NCBI RefSeq assembly: GCF_012689525.1 | Contig: NZ_CP051514.1 | Location: forward strand, 2,418,001 to 2,482,000 | Source of the DNA: Paraburkholderia aromaticivorans | Lineage (GTDB): Bacteria > Pseudomonadota > Gammaproteobacteria > Burkholderiales > Burkholderiaceae | DNA: 64,000 bases | Reading direction: 5' to 3' | In this document: positions 1-8,948 of the stretch, one piece after another | How positions within the stretch are numbered: position 1 is the first letter of the stretch | How the letters are laid out: every line of letters starts with the position of its first letter | The notes under the pieces: model-generated | What the model saw: the letters and a program-made list of their open reading frames with translations, nothing else | What the model was told of the DNA's origin: nothing | The model's database searches: none | Made by a program: the position numbers and the translations under genes

Positions 1-1
1 C

Positions 2-178
2 CTGCAGTCAAGTCCGCAGATCGGGCGACCTGTTAGTGACACGATGCGCGAGCTGGTCATTTCGAATGGAGCCTATGGCTATCTGGCGCTGTATCGGTTC
101 GTGGCCGAGCTGGACGTCGTATTGGTGGCCGCTGTTCGCAGCCAAAGGGAGTTGCGGTATCGGCGTACTGGCGACTGA
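2..178 (+). CDS. RelE/ParE-family toxin, C-terminal part (gene starts before window)
   Basis: The reading frame is open from the window edge to a TGA at 176-178 and gives 58 residues. They include RELVIS, GAYGYLALYRF and AVRSQRE, the conserved end of RelE/ParE-type toxins of toxin-antitoxin systems (mRNA interferase or gyrase-poison fold). The start codon and any antitoxin lie outside the window, so completeness cannot be judged. The next gene on the opposite strand is a broken SRAP gene, so this edge is already decayed sequence. The family call rests on pattern recognition only. Confidence 0.55.
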   Translation: MQSSPQIGRPVSDTMRELVISNGAYGYLALYRFVAELDVVLVAAVRSQRELRYRRTGD

Positions 179-204
179 GGAGCTCCGGCGCTGGATCAAC
201 CGCG

Positions 205-790
205 CCTGCGTATATCCGAAGCACGGCTTCCAGAAGCCCGTGAGGTTGTCTCGACGAGCGTTGTAAGGTGCCAGGGTACTTCACATCATAGCTCGCAGGC
301 TTGCCAGCAATGCGGCACTGATATCGCATTGGCCTGACAACGCGCTGCCCATCTTCCATGACCATCACAGGCGCGTAGTAACCCGGAAAAATGCGCGAGT
401 CGCGTGGCTTGGGCACGGTTCGCTGCATGTCCTCAAGCTTGCCGAGACTCCGGGCAATCCTGTCGGTTGCGATTCGCTGATTTTCTGTGGCGGCCTTCGT
501 GACCTTAGTTTGAAGCGCGCAATCCGCGTCGGCCAGCCGCTTACGTTGCCTGAACAGATCCTGCTCAAGCTTCGCGCTCTGAACTGCATTGAACCGTTCG
601 ATGGCGGCTTTTATTTTTCCCTCTGCCTCAGTCTGCGGTTCGGCAAACGCATCCTCGCCTTGGCACCTTCGCCTTGCTAATACCTTCAGCACGCGAAAAA
701 TAGCCGCGCGAATTCGCCTATGTCGATGATGGCGCCGAAGGTACGCACGAATTTCCGGTAGTCAGCTTGAATCTGGGCCGAGTAGCACAT
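205..790 (-). pseudogene. SRAP-family (YedK/HMCES-like) SOS-associated peptidase, frameshifted
   Basis: SRAP proteins use an N-terminal Cys2 to crosslink abasic sites in single-stranded DNA. From ATG 790 the protein starts MCYSAQIQADYRKFVRTFGA, with Cys2 in place. The frame breaks near 685-690. Homology resumes in another frame (QTEAEGKIKAAIERFNAVQ, then FPGYYAPVMVMEDGQRVVRP). A further extra T near 270 shifts it again (KYPGT, then YNARRDN and GFWKPCFGYTQ). Recognisable sequence ends near 205, so the C-terminal third with the active-site His is missing. At least two frameshifts plus a truncation make this a pseudogene. Confidence 0.7.
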
Positions 791-836
791 GCATCCTCCG
801 TTTTGTGTTCCGATGATACGCAGTTCTTTTGTCTGA

Positions 837-2076
837 TTAGCAAAAGTCCCTGCTTGCCGTGATCAGACCGCCCAGAAGGTGTGACATATCCACAAGCCGT
901 TGTGCCACGAGATGCCGGACCTCTCCCTGACACGGCCATGTTTCATAAACGGCAAGCAGTGAGGCCCCGAGTGCCTCCTTTCGCTGCTTCTCAAGCGGAC
1001 CCGGCCAGATGATGACGTTGACGTTGCCAGTCTCATCTTCCAGCGTCACAAATATGACGCCCTTGGCCGTTCCAGGACGCTGACGGACCGTCACCAGTCC
1101 GCAGCCTCGGGCAAGTCGCTCATCGCGATAGGTGCGCAATGTCGACGCCGGCATCAGCCGGTTCGAGTTTAACTGAGGCCTGAGCAGTTCCAGCGGGTGT
1201 CGGCCAAGCGTTAGCCCGACCGAACGGTCGTCGGCGACGATGTCGTGTGCTTCAGTCGGCGCGCCAAGCTCGGGCGTTTCGTCCTGGATAGCCGCTTTCG
1301 CAAGCATGTCCCTGTCGGGTACGGCTGCGACAGAGTGCCAGAGTGCTTGCCGGCGGTTCCCCGCGAGTGACACCAGCGCGTTGGCATCCTCCCGTACCTG
1401 CAGATCTTTCCTGTCGAGTTGTGCCCGACGTGCGAGATCATTGACGCTATCGAACTGCCGCACGGCCCGGGCGTTCTCGATCCTTTCCGCGGCACCATCC
1501 TTCATGCCGCGAAGCAGTGATAGCCCCAGACGGACGGCGGGTCGCGGCGCACCGGTGCTCCGTTCAAGTGCTGAATCCCATCCGTTGATGGTCACATCGA
1601 GGGGCAATACCTTGACATCGTGCCGCGTCGCGTCCTGCACCAGTTGCGAGGGCGAATAAAAACCCATTGACTGGCTGTTGAGCATCGCCGCCAGGAACGC
1701 CTCGGGCTCGTGACATTTGAGCCAGCTGCTGGCGTAGACGAGCAGTGCGAAACTGGCCGCGTGGCTTTCCGGAAAGCCATATTCGCCGAAGCCCTTGATC
1801 TGCTGAAGATGGCCTCTGCGAACGACAGATCGTAGCCACGCTCCTGCATGCCGAGCACGATGCGGTCGTAGTATTTCTCAAGACCGCCTTTGCGCTTCCA
1901 TGCGGCCATGGCCCGCCGTAGCTGATCTGCTTCGCCGGCAGTGAATCCGGCGGCGAGGATAGCCACCTGCATCACCTGCTCCTGGAAGATCGGCACACCC
2001 AGCGTTCGTCCCAAGGCCGTTCTGAGTGCGTCGCTCGGGTAGGTCACCGGTTCGAATCCCTGCCGACGTTGCAGAT
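837..2076 (-). pseudogene. dnaE2: Error-prone DNA polymerase DnaE2 (ImuC), C-terminal part, frameshifted and truncated
   Basis: DnaE2 is the alpha-subunit-like polymerase of the ImuA-ImuB-DnaE2 SOS mutagenesis cassette. Visible in order: RRQGFEPVTYPSDALR, LGVPIFQEQVMQVAI, a GEADQLRRAMAAWKRKGGLE block, then LNSQSMGFYSPSQLVQDA, and at the C-terminus an OB-like segment (GVIFVTLEDETGNVNVIIW) ending HLLGGL. One base is missing near 1800 (ATCTTCAGCAGATC where ATCTTCCAGCAG is expected), which separates the two frames. The 5' side stops exactly at 2076, where an IS4-type left end begins, so the N-terminal half and polymerase core are gone. No imuA or imuB is visible. Confidence 0.85.
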
Positions 2077-2353
2077 CTCAGGATTCCCACATCTTCGTGA
2101 GCGAAGTGATGAATGGTCGCCTGTAAACAGTCGTCGTCGATGTCAACTTTGGCCCATTCTGTTCGCACCGGTAGTCGCGATTGGTCGACGAGAACGAGAC
2201 GGATGACTGGGCAAGTGCCGAATTCGGCGAGGCGAATCTGGGTGATGCACGCCTGGCGCAGCGTCTTGTTGCGCTAGCTCGCCGACTCGCGTGCAGTCCG
2301 CAAGGTTCGTTTCCACAATCGCTCAAGCTAGCCGAACTGAAGGCAGCCTACCG
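2077..2353 (+). mobile_element. IS4-family element, left-end fragment
   Basis: This is a near copy of 5896-6174. It begins with the same terminal sequence (CTCAGGATTCCCACATCTTC) and carries the first part of the transposase frame from a TTG at 2181. Similarity stops abruptly at 2353, in the codons for the KAAYRF region. It truncates dnaE2 on its left and abuts a group II intron fragment on its right. Fragment only, no active transposase. Confidence 0.8.
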
Positions 2354-2375
2354 GTAAATTTCAAGCTAGATGTCG

Positions 2376-2725
2376 GTGTGCCAAGAAGGAAAGCGACAGT
2401 AAGTCGCTGTACATGCTGTATCCGTGATGAGGGCCGGCCCCTCGGTGTCGCCGATCAGGCGGTGATACCAAACCACCCAGAGCTGCACTCGGTAAGAGCG
2501 GGTGTGGTGAGCGTCTGTGGAAAAGGCGGGATGAATCCCGTCAGGTGTGCAGTAAGGAGGCGAACGAAAGTGAATCATCGAAGAAGTGTCGATAATTGCA
2601 ATGATGTCAAAACCGAGGACTCGACAACGCCTCGGGATCAGTCAAACGGCAACCTGAAGGTGGGTTTGACAGCATCCGGCACAGAGGGGGCGCGACCTTT
2701 CTGCAGGCGTGGATATGGAACTTGA
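2376..2725 (+). mobile_element. Group II intron 5' fragment (domain I-like), no ORF
   Basis: The segment starts with GTGTG, matching the group II 5' consensus GUGYG. It contains a stretch typical of domain I (GAATCCCGTCAGGTGTGCAG followed by AAGGAGGCGAACGAAAGTG), comparable to the GTCAGGTGTGTGGTGAAGG of the intron at 11523. No reverse transcriptase and no domain V/VI are present. It ends where an acetolactate synthase fragment begins. Boundaries are approximate; a covariance-model search for group II RNA would settle it. Confidence 0.5.
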
Positions 2726-2730
2726 GAACC

Positions 2731-2970
2731 TATTCGCGTGCGACGGGCAAAGTAGGGGTCGCACTTGTCACGTCCGGACCTGGCGTGACCAATGCGGTGA
2801 CTGGCATCGCGACTGCGTATTTCGATTCGATCCCGCTGGTCGTCATTTCGGGTAACGTGCCCACGGACGCAATTGGCAAAGACGCTTTCCAGGAATGCGA
2901 CACGATCGGCATCACCCGGCCGATCGTCAAGCACAACTTTCTGGTAACCGATGTCGCACTGCTCGCCACT
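2731..2970 (+). pseudogene. Acetolactate synthase large subunit, internal fragment
   Basis: About 80 residues match the N-terminal thiamine-diphosphate domain of acetolactate synthase (IlvB/IlvI): [38 protein letters not shown], then [20 protein letters not shown]. The catalytic Glu-containing N-terminus and everything after about residue 150 are absent. It is a leftover piece between an intron fragment and an IS110-type element. The roughly 270 bases after it, up to 3244, show no gene and may belong to the IS110 flank. Confidence 0.75.
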
Positions 2971-3244
2971 ACCTTGACATCCTTATATGAACACCTCCCG
3001 TTCCGCAAGGCAGGGGGTTGATGTTTTGGCTAGCAGAAGCGGTTGCAGTCTTATATCCGACCTTCATTGCGAGACGGTGCCCGCTGGCCTTGATGGAATC
3101 TGCTGGAAACGACCTCATCTCCCACGGCGGGCTTCACGCCCATGGACGTCATCAGGTTTGCGTTTCCACGGTCCGACCTGGTTTGCCATCACACGTTACC
3201 CTTGCTCTGCGCAACTCCTGTGTTCAAAGACTCATCGTTTCAAT

Positions 3245-4276
3245 CTATACCGCGACGGCTGGTCGCTCGCTCACAAATTCCCGCTCATAAGACCGGTTAT
3301 GCGCGAGCAACGCCCACGCCGTTCGTGCCATCTTGTTGGCCAACGCGACCACCACCACATTGACCGGACGCCGTTTCAGCAACGCTTCTACCCACTGGGG
3401 ACGTTGTTTGGAATGGGTCACGACCATTCGCGCGCCATGGATCAATAGCTGTCTCAGATAGGGGTCACCCCTTTTGCTGATGCCGCCGAGTCTGACGTTG
3501 CCCCCAGTCCCACTCTGACGGGGTACCAGGCCGATACTCGCCGCAAATGCGCGTCCGGAGCGAAATGCCTTTGGCGAGCCCATGACCGCAACAGTGGCTG
3601 TGGCTGTCAATGGACCCACGCCGGCTATGTCATCGAGCGTTTTTGCCTGGGGACTGGATTTCAGCCACTGCAGATTTTCCCGCTCGGCTTCGTCAATCCC
3701 CTGCTCGACCTGCTGGAGCTGTTCGAGCTGACGCAACAACGCCCGCCAGACAAGCTGCGGCACGACCTCTTCTATCTCGGCCATACGTGCCTTGAGCTCA
3801 TTCATGAGCGCCTTGCGGCCATATCGGAAGTACAGTCCATATTCCGCAAGCAACCCGCGAATCTGATTGGTTTCGCGGGTTCGTGTCGCCACCAGGCCCG
3901 ACCGGATGCGGTGCAGGCTCAGGATGGCTTGCTGGTCTACGCTCTTGATCGCCACAGTTCGCATCCCGGGTTGCTGGGCCGCCGTCCAGATCGCCTGGGC
4001 GTCTGCCGCATCCGTCTTGTTGGTTTTGACGAACGGACGCACGTATTTCGCATGCAACAACACCACCTGATGTCCGAGACTCTGGATTTTTCGCGCCCAC
4101 CAGTGCGCCCCTCCGCATGCCTCCAGCGCCACCTTTCCTGGTGCCCGGGTTGCGAGAAACCGGATCAGCTGTTCACGACGGAATTTTCGACTACAGATCT
4201 CGCCACTTTGTCCATCTACCCAGTACATTTGAAACACGGCCTTTGCGATATCCAGACCATATGTCGTAGCATTCAT
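3245..4276 (-). CDS. IS110-family transposase (DEDD/Tnp20)
   Basis: 343 residues, the usual size. The N-terminal DEDD RuvC-like domain shows YGLDIAKAVFQMY (first Asp), ALEACGGAHWWAR (Glu) and KTNKTDAADAQAIW (the DAxDA motif). The C-terminal Tnp20 domain has the helix-hairpin sequence IAGVGPLTATATVAVMGSP and the conserved region around SIGLVPRQSGTGG with its serine nucleophile. IS110 elements recombine using an element-encoded bridge RNA in a flanking noncoding end and lack long inverted repeats, so the element's ends are not defined here. The frame looks intact. Confidence 0.9.
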   Translation of the reverse strand: MNATTYGLDIAKAVFQMYWVDGQSGEICSRKFRREQLIRFLATRAPGKVALEACGGAHWWARKIQSLGHQVVLLHAKYVRPFVKTNKTDAADAQAIWTAAQQPGMRTVAIKSVDQQAILSLHRIRSGLVATRTRETNQIRGLLAEYGLYFRYGRKALMNELKARMAEIEEVVPQLVWRALLRQLEQLQQVEQGIDEAERENLQWLKSSPQAKTLDDIAGVGPLTATATVAVMGSPKAFRSGRAFAASIGLVPRQSGTGGNVRLGGISKRGDPYLRQLLIHGARMVVTHSKQRPQWVEALLKRRPVNVVVVALANKMARTAWALLAHNRSYEREFVSERPAVAV

Positions 4277-4338
4277 TTGGGCTCTCCTTACCTCAAGTGA
4301 CTCGTGGAACTTTCACTTTGGCACATCGATGCCATCGG

Positions 4339-4450
4339 TCAAGCGAGAGCCCCTTTCGGCCCTGGCACTTCCCCGAGGGGAGGGAGGTGTTCATACCATC
4401 TCCCCGCCGTGAACGGCGGGGATTCTACAGCGCTCAGGCCGCGATGGCCT
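4339..4450 (-). ncRNA. Candidate omega RNA / right-end hairpin of the TnpB element
   Basis: A perfect stem CCCCGCCGT-ga-ACGGCGGGG lies at 4402-4421 inside the last codons of tnpB. Guide (omega) RNAs of IS200/IS605 elements typically overlap the 3' end of tnpB and run into the flanking target, so the guide would come from sequence just below 4339. This is inferred from position and hairpin; the RNA itself is not demonstrated. Confidence 0.35.
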
Positions 4451-5649
4451 GAGTCACTTCGGCGGGTTCCTGCTTCTTCGAGCGGCCCGACTGCACCGTC
4501 TCCACAGGCTAACAAGCGCTGTCCGCGCTCTAAAACATTGATCGCGCCGACGTGATCGGCGTTTGCTTCGTGTGCGCAGCGAACGCACGCGAACAGGGCT
4601 TGCGTCTTGCGGTTCCCGGCTGAAATATGCCCGCATGACGGGCACGTGCGGCTCGTGTTGGCAGCAGGGACGGCGACAAAGAATCCGCCGCGCCACGCCG
4701 TTTTGTACTCCAACTGGCGACGAAACTCGAACCAGCCCTGGTCCAGAATCGCCTTGTTGAGGCCCGACTTGGCGCGGACATTGCATCCCGGCGCTTCTGC
4801 GCTGCCCTTTGCTGACCTGGACACGTTGCGCACCTGCAAGTCTTCGACGGCGATCATTGCGTGGTTTTTGCTGATCGTGTTTGATGCCTTGTGCAGGAAG
4901 TCGTAGCGGGCGTTCGCGATACGCGCGTGGATGCGGTTCACGCGGGCCTTCGCCTTTTTCCAGTTCGAGGAGCTTTTGACCTTTCGGGCCATGCGCCGCT
5001 GATACTTTGCGAGCCGCTGTTCGTGCTTTTTGAAACTTGCGAGCGGCGCGATGAACGTGCCGTCACTCAGGGTTGCAAAGCGGGCGATACCGACATCGAC
5101 GCCAACGGCAGACCCCTGCGGAACCGGCTGCTCTACCTCGCGGCGCGTCAGGATCGAGACATGCCACTTTGCGCACCTGCTCGATACCGTGACACTGCGC
5201 ACGTCGCCGAGCACCATGCGGCTGTTGCGATAGCGGATGAAGCCGGGCTTCGGCAGCGATATGCGGCCGTTCTCGCGGTCCAGCCTGATTTGTTTGGGGT
5301 CGGGATAGCGGAAGCTGTCAGCCGACTTCCCCTTGCGCTTGAACTTCGGAAAGTCCGCGCGCTTGGCGAAGAAGTTTTGAAACGCGCGATCGAGGTCGAG
5401 AATCGCCTCGTCTACCGGATGACGCGGAGATTCCGCAAGCCACGGGGTTTCCGCGCTGTTACGCCATTCCGTGAAGCACTTCTTCATCGCAAACTTGCCG
5501 ATGAACTTTCCGCCCGCCTCGTGGTTTTCCCTCTGGAACGCCAGCGCCTTGTTATAGACGAACCGGCACGCGCCTGCGAACTGGCGCATCTTGCGCGCCT
5601 GTTCGCCGGTCGGCATGAGTTCGAATCGGAAGGCTTGAAGTCGTTCCAT
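4339..5649 (-). CDS. tnpB: TnpB (IS200/IS605 accessory RNA-guided nuclease)
   Basis: 436 residues from ATG 5649. TnpB proteins are RNA-guided DNA endonucleases ancestral to Cas12. Visible parts: N-terminal helix-turn-helix beginning MERLQAFRFELMPT; RuvC-like acidic residues in GVDVGIARFATLSDG, AVEDLQVRNVS and NADHVGAINVLERG; and the zinc finger TCPSCGH...CVRCAH. The frame extends upstream of 5649 without homology, so the ATG at the MERLQ start is preferred. The associated tnpA, diverging on the other strand, is truncated, so the element cannot transpose on its own, but the nuclease appears intact. Confidence 0.9.
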   Translation of the reverse strand: MERLQAFRFELMPTGEQARKMRQFAGACRFVYNKALAFQRENHEAGGKFIGKFAMKKCFTEWRNSAETPWLAESPRHPVDEAILDLDRAFQNFFAKRADFPKFKRKGKSADSFRYPDPKQIRLDRENGRISLPKPGFIRYRNSRMVLGDVRSVTVSSRCAKWHVSILTRREVEQPVPQGSAVGVDVGIARFATLSDGTFIAPLASFKKHEQRLAKYQRRMARKVKSSSNWKKAKARVNRIHARIANARYDFLHKASNTISKNHAMIAVEDLQVRNVSRSAKGSAEAPGCNVRAKSGLNKAILDQGWFEFRRQLEYKTAWRGGFFVAVPAANTSRTCPSCGHISAGNRKTQALFACVRCAHEANADHVGAINVLERGQRLLACGDGAVGPLEEAGTRRSDSGHRGLSAVESPPFTAGRWYEHLPPLGEVPGPKGALA

Positions 5650-5680
5650 AGCCAGAAGTATATTTTGGTACCTGGCTGCT

Positions 5681-5895
5681 AACAATGACCTTCGACACGG
5701 ACGCCACTGCGTTTTCTTAATGCACGTCCATTTGGTCTTCGTGAACAAGTGCCAGCGCGGCGTCTTCACGAAAGGGATACTGGACGACATGCGCGTCGTG
5801 TTTGCGAGTGTGTGCGCCGACTTCGAAGCCGAGCTAGCGGAGTTCGACGGAGAGGACGACCATGTGCAGCTTCTGGTGAACGACCCGCCCAAGGT
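5681..5895 (+). pseudogene. IS200-type TnpA (Y1 HUH transposase), 5' fragment
   Basis: Residues NNDLRHGRHCVFLMHVHLVF, followed by the FTKGILDDMRVVFASVCADF region and EFDGEDDHVQLLVNDPPKV, are the first half of an IS200/IS605 TnpA. The catalytic HUH motif, normally DHVHLLV, reads DHVQLLV, so the second metal-binding His is lost. The gene is cut at 5895 by the IS4-family element, removing the catalytic Tyr. Transcribed divergently from tnpB, as usual for this family. Confidence 0.75.
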
Positions 5896-7415
5896 CTCAG
5901 GATTCCCCACATCTTCGTGAGCGAAGTGATGAATGGCCGCTTTGTAAACAGTCGGTGTCGATGTTAACTTTGTCCCATTCTGTTCGCAACGGTAGTCGGG
6001 ATTGGTCGACGAGAACGAGACAGATGACTGGGCAAGTGGCGAATTTGGCGAGGCGAATCTTGGTGATGCGCGCCTGGCGCAGCGTCTCGTTGCGCTGGCT
6101 CGCCGACTCGCGTGCAGTCCGCAAGGTTCGTTTCCACAATCGCTCAAGCCTGCCGAACTGAAGGCTGCCTACCGTTTCTTCGATAATACGCAGGTCGACA
6201 CGAACGGCATCCTCGCGCCCCACATTGCGCAAACGCTCGATCGCATGAGACAGGTGCCGATCGTGCTGGCGGTTCAGGACACAACGGAGTTCAACCTGTC
6301 GCATCTGCACGCGACGGAAGGTCTGGGTCGCGGCACCGGCAACAATGAGCAGGGCTTCATGTTGCACAGTCTGCTGGCAGTCACGCCTGAGGGCTTGCCG
6401 CCAGGCGTGCTTGGCATGAAGACCTGGGTGCGCCCCGAAGAGGTGTTCGGCAAGAGGGCTCCCGCAGTTACGCGCCCCATCGAACAGAAAGAAAGCATCA
6501 AATGGCTTGAAGGGATCGACCATCTCGCGGCACTCAGGTTACGTTGTGCAAAGACGCGGTTTGTCTGTGTTGGAGACCGCGAGAGCGACCTGTACGAACT
6601 GTTTTCTGCCGAACGCCCCGCCGGGGTGGATTGGTTGATCCGCGCAGTACACAACCGTGTAGCGCGTCATCCGCAAGGCTACCTTTGGGAAGCTGTTCTG
6701 GCCACCACGCCCCGTGGCCACACTGAGCTGCGGATGCCAACCCGAGGCAAAGTTCCTCAGCGCACAGCGCGGCTGACGTTGCGTTGTGCGAGCGTGCGGC
6801 TGCATTCTCCAAGAGCGCGCGCGAGCCGCCGCAGCCTGCCTGAGGTGGACGTCTTTGCGATTCATGCTATTGAGGATAATCCACCGCACGGCGTTGAACC
6901 GCTTGAATGGATGCTGCTGAGTTCGGTACCCACGACCTCGCTTGAAGAGGCTCTCGAACGGCTGGCCTGGTACGCGCGGCGCTGGACCATTGAGACGTGG
7001 CACCGTGTGCTCAAAAGCGGCTGCCGAATCGAGGCGCGCCAGTTCGGCACGCTCGACCGGTTTGTGAGAGCGACTGCTCTGTTTGCCGTCATCGCGTGGC
7101 ACATCCTGTATGCAACACTGCTTGCGCGAACTGATACGGAGCTGTGCTGCGAAGTACTGCTGCAACCCGTTGAATGGCAGGCGCTGTATTGCCATACCCA
7201 CCGAACGACGCAACTGCCAGCGCAGGTCCCAACGCTGCAGCAAACCATCGTTTGGATAGGCATGCGCGGCGGCTACCTGAATCGCAAGCATGACCGGCCG
7301 CCAGGACCGACCGTCATATGGCGTGGATTTCTCGTCCTGCACGAAATTACGAAGATGTATCAGCTCTTCAGGCAAAGCGGATAGCAAGCTCAGTAAAAAT
7401 GTGGGTAAACCTGAG
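5896..7415 (+). mobile_element. IS4-family insertion sequence, complete (1,520 bp)
   Basis: Ends are imperfect inverted repeats: left CTCAGGATTCCCCACAT at 5896, right (complement) CTCAGGTTTACCCACAT ending at 7415. It carries one long transposase gene. No matching target duplication is visible next to the ends. It truncates tnpA on the left and a Rieske oxygenase remnant on the right. Related partial ends occur at 2077 and at 63978 on the window edge. Confidence 0.85.
6002..7384 (+). CDS. IS4-family (Tn5/IS50-like) DDE transposase
   Basis: 460 residues from a TTG start at 6002 (protein begins VDENETDDWASGEFGEANLG after the initiator). The Tn5-type N-terminal DNA-binding domain is followed by VLAVQDTTEFNLSH (first Asp), FVCVGDRESDLYELF (second Asp) and the YREK-like signature YARRWTIETWHRVLKSGC with the catalytic Glu. 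Length is close to other Tn5-like transposases (about 450-480). No lesion was seen. The C-terminal fragment near 63.6 kb belongs to a relative, not to this copy. Confidence 0.9.
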   Translation: MVDENETDDWASGEFGEANLGDARLAQRLVALARRLACSPQGSFPQSLKPAELKAAYRFFDNTQVDTNGILAPHIAQTLDRMRQVPIVLAVQDTTEFNLSHLHATEGLGRGTGNNEQGFMLHSLLAVTPEGLPPGVLGMKTWVRPEEVFGKRAPAVTRPIEQKESIKWLEGIDHLAALRLRCAKTRFVCVGDRESDLYELFSAERPAGVDWLIRAVHNRVARHPQGYLWEAVLATTPRGHTELRMPTRGKVPQRTARLTLRCASVRLHSPRARASRRSLPEVDVFAIHAIEDNPPHGVEPLEWMLLSSVPTTSLEEALERLAWYARRWTIETWHRVLKSGCRIEARQFGTLDRFVRATALFAVIAWHILYATLLARTDTELCCEVLLQPVEWQALYCHTHRTTQLPAQVPTLQQTIVWIGMRGGYLNRKHDRPPGPTVIWRGFLVLHEITKMYQLFRQSG

Positions 7416-7439
7416 GTTTGCAGGGGGGGCGACGCCGCG

Positions 7440-7621
7440 CCGCAGTCGCTCGCTGAAGCGGTCTCGCAAATCGATGCCGTTCGCGTGAGGCTTGCTCAGC
7501 GAAGACTTCGTCGCATTTCGCAATAGCGACAGTGAGGTCGGCTTGCTCGAAGAGCAATGTCCGCACCGCCGCGCACCTCTCGCGCTCGGTGACGATACCG
7601 GGTCGGCCTGCGTTGCCTCTT
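7440..7621 (+). pseudogene. Rieske oxygenase alpha-subunit, N-terminal remnant
   Basis: The translated piece DFVAFRNSDSEVGLLEEQ, then CPHRRAPLALGDD and, after a frameshift, GLRCL, matches residues about 50-95 of the intact oxygenase at 24277 (LVAFRDSHGKVGLLEEQ, CPHRRASLALGDN, GLRCLYHGW). The first Rieske Cys/His pair is recognisable. Upstream residues (AEAVSQIDAVRVRL) fit the same protein in another frame, so there are at least two frameshifts. It starts just after the IS4 right end and stops at 7621, so it is a paralogue fragment left by rearrangement. Confidence 0.7.
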
Positions 7622-7735
7622 CGATCTATCGCGATCTTCACTATTCCGGCTTTCTATCGCCCCAGATGGGTCTTTGGAATTCCAGGTCCTAGCTGTGCCC
7701 ACGATGGCTTCGCCGATTTTAGGTGAATGGTGAGA

Positions 7736-7766
7736 GCCTGCGGACCGGGTAGTCCCGCGGGCTTTT
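7736..7766 (+). terminator. Rho-independent terminator-like hairpin
   Basis: An imperfect stem formed by GCCTGCGGAC and GTCCCGCGGGC with a CGGGTA loop, followed by TTTTTG. It lies between the Rieske remnant and the GntR gene, so it may be the leftover terminator of the lost oxygenase operon. Confidence 0.55.
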
Positions 7767-7891
7767 TGTGTCTAGTACCTCGCGGATTCGACACATGCGC
7801 CGCTTTTGGGGATGGGTTCGCGAATCGCATACAATATGGTCGAAATTCGAACTGACGAAACCGACGAGCTGCGTCGGACACGGCGAACTAT

Positions 7892-8569
7892 ATGACTACA
7901 CACGTGGGCAAAATCGAACTCATTGATATCGATCTTCCGGCGCAGATTGCTGATGAGGTGCGCAAGCTGATCAACAGAGGCGTCTTGTCGCCAGGGCAAC
8001 AAATGCGCCAATCGGAACTGGCGGACCGCTTCGGCGTCAGTCGGGTGCCTATACGCGAGGCATTGAATCTGCTCGCAGCGTGGGGCGTGATCGTGCATGA
8101 TCCAAACCGGGGTTTTTTTGTGGGGCCGCTATCGTCGGATGAGGCGGCGCAGCTCTACCGCTACCGCTATTTGGTAGAGCGCGATTTGTTTCAATCCATA
8201 GAGTGGCCCGATCGAACTCAAATGGCCGAGCTCAATGGAATGCTTGCCAAGCTCGACGAGTACCTGGCAAGCCATCAGCGCGCCGAATGGCTCGATGAAT
8301 ACTACGCATTCTACGGGCTGCTCTTTGATCTTTCACCCGACAAGATTATACGCCGCGAGGCCCTGCGCTTGATTCGACTGACCGACCGGTACCGCGCACT
8401 AGCGACCGAAGCGCATCGGCCGGGCGAACGTCCGAAGGCGCACCTCGAACACCGGCTCATGACTGCAATTCGCACTCGCGAGCGTGAAAAAGTCATGCGA
8501 GTCTACGAACTCGAGCGAGAAAAAATAAATCAGTCGATACTGGCCGTGCTTGCCGGGCGCGGGCTCTAA
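7892..8569 (+). CDS. GntR-family (FadR/FCD-type) transcriptional regulator
   Basis: 225 residues. The N-terminal winged helix-turn-helix spans about residues 12-75 (ELADRFGVSRVPIREALNLL, then VIVHDPNRGFFVGPL). The C-terminal all-helical part (about 85-220) resembles FCD-type effector domains that bind small organic acids. It is a close paralogue of the regulator at 13549 and of the fragment at 52327 (shared RVPIREALxLLA and HDPNRGFFV). Regulators of this kind often control aromatic or organic-acid catabolism, and one of the two intact copies may control the 14-35 kb cluster. The effector is unknown. Confidence 0.85.
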   Translation: MTTHVGKIELIDIDLPAQIADEVRKLINRGVLSPGQQMRQSELADRFGVSRVPIREALNLLAAWGVIVHDPNRGFFVGPLSSDEAAQLYRYRYLVERDLFQSIEWPDRTQMAELNGMLAKLDEYLASHQRAEWLDEYYAFYGLLFDLSPDKIIRREALRLIRLTDRYRALATEAHRPGERPKAHLEHRLMTAIRTREREKVMRVYELEREKINQSILAVLAGRGL

Positions 8570-8823
8570 GCGTTACGTGGTTCGCCTGCAGCCAGAGCTG
8601 TTTCATGGGCGGCATCGTCGATCCGCGCAGGCAGGCGGATGCTGGTGCGGGCGCTCAGGCTTACACCGCATTCGAGCAGAAAGCCGGGAAGCCGATTGGT
8701 GGTAACCCTGCGTTCGGCCACCAGTGTATCGCGCAGACTGTGAAGCGAGCAGTGTTCGCTGTTCGGGCATTGACGGCCGTGAAGCGCATGGACGATCGCG
8801 ACGCCGCCTCGCAGATAGCCCAC
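8566..8823 (-). CDS. Hypothetical protein, 85 residues
   Basis: An open frame with plausible codon use, converging with and overlapping the last bases of the GntR gene. It contains CPNSEHCSLHSLRDTLVAER and ends in ARIDDAAHETALAAGEPRNA. No domain is recognised, and an overlapping forward frame also exists, so coding is uncertain. No clear ribosome site was identified. Confidence 0.3.
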   Translation of the reverse strand: MGYLRGGVAIVHALHGRQCPNSEHCSLHSLRDTLVAERRVTTNRLPGFLLECGVSLSARTSIRLPARIDDAAHETALAAGEPRNA

Positions 8824-8886
8824 GAGGAAACGGTCCGATCAGCGGACGGCGATCGGGCCGTTTGGTCAGGCTGACCATCTCATTAG

Positions 8887-8909
8887 CGCCGCTTGAGAAG
8901 CGGCGTTTT
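8887..8909 (+). terminator. Rho-independent terminator
   Basis: Perfect 8-bp stem CGCCGCTT-gag-AAGCGGCG followed by TTTT. Placed to stop forward transcription coming from the GntR gene before it enters the convergent chemoreceptor pseudogene. Confidence 0.7.
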
Positions 8910-8948
8910 CCGGGGTCACGTTAAGCAGCCGTCCTGGGACGCGCTAGA

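Noticed and set aside
2043..2070. tRNA-like T-arm sequence (GGTTCGAATCCCTGCC)
   Set aside because: It does not form a proper T stem, and the minus strand here reads RRQGFEPVTYPSDAL, a conserved DnaE2 segment.
5650..6147. N-terminal extension of TnpB (an open frame runs on to 6147)
   Set aside because: The extension is antisense to the IS4-family element and tnpA; TnpB homology starts at MERLQAFRFEL (5649).
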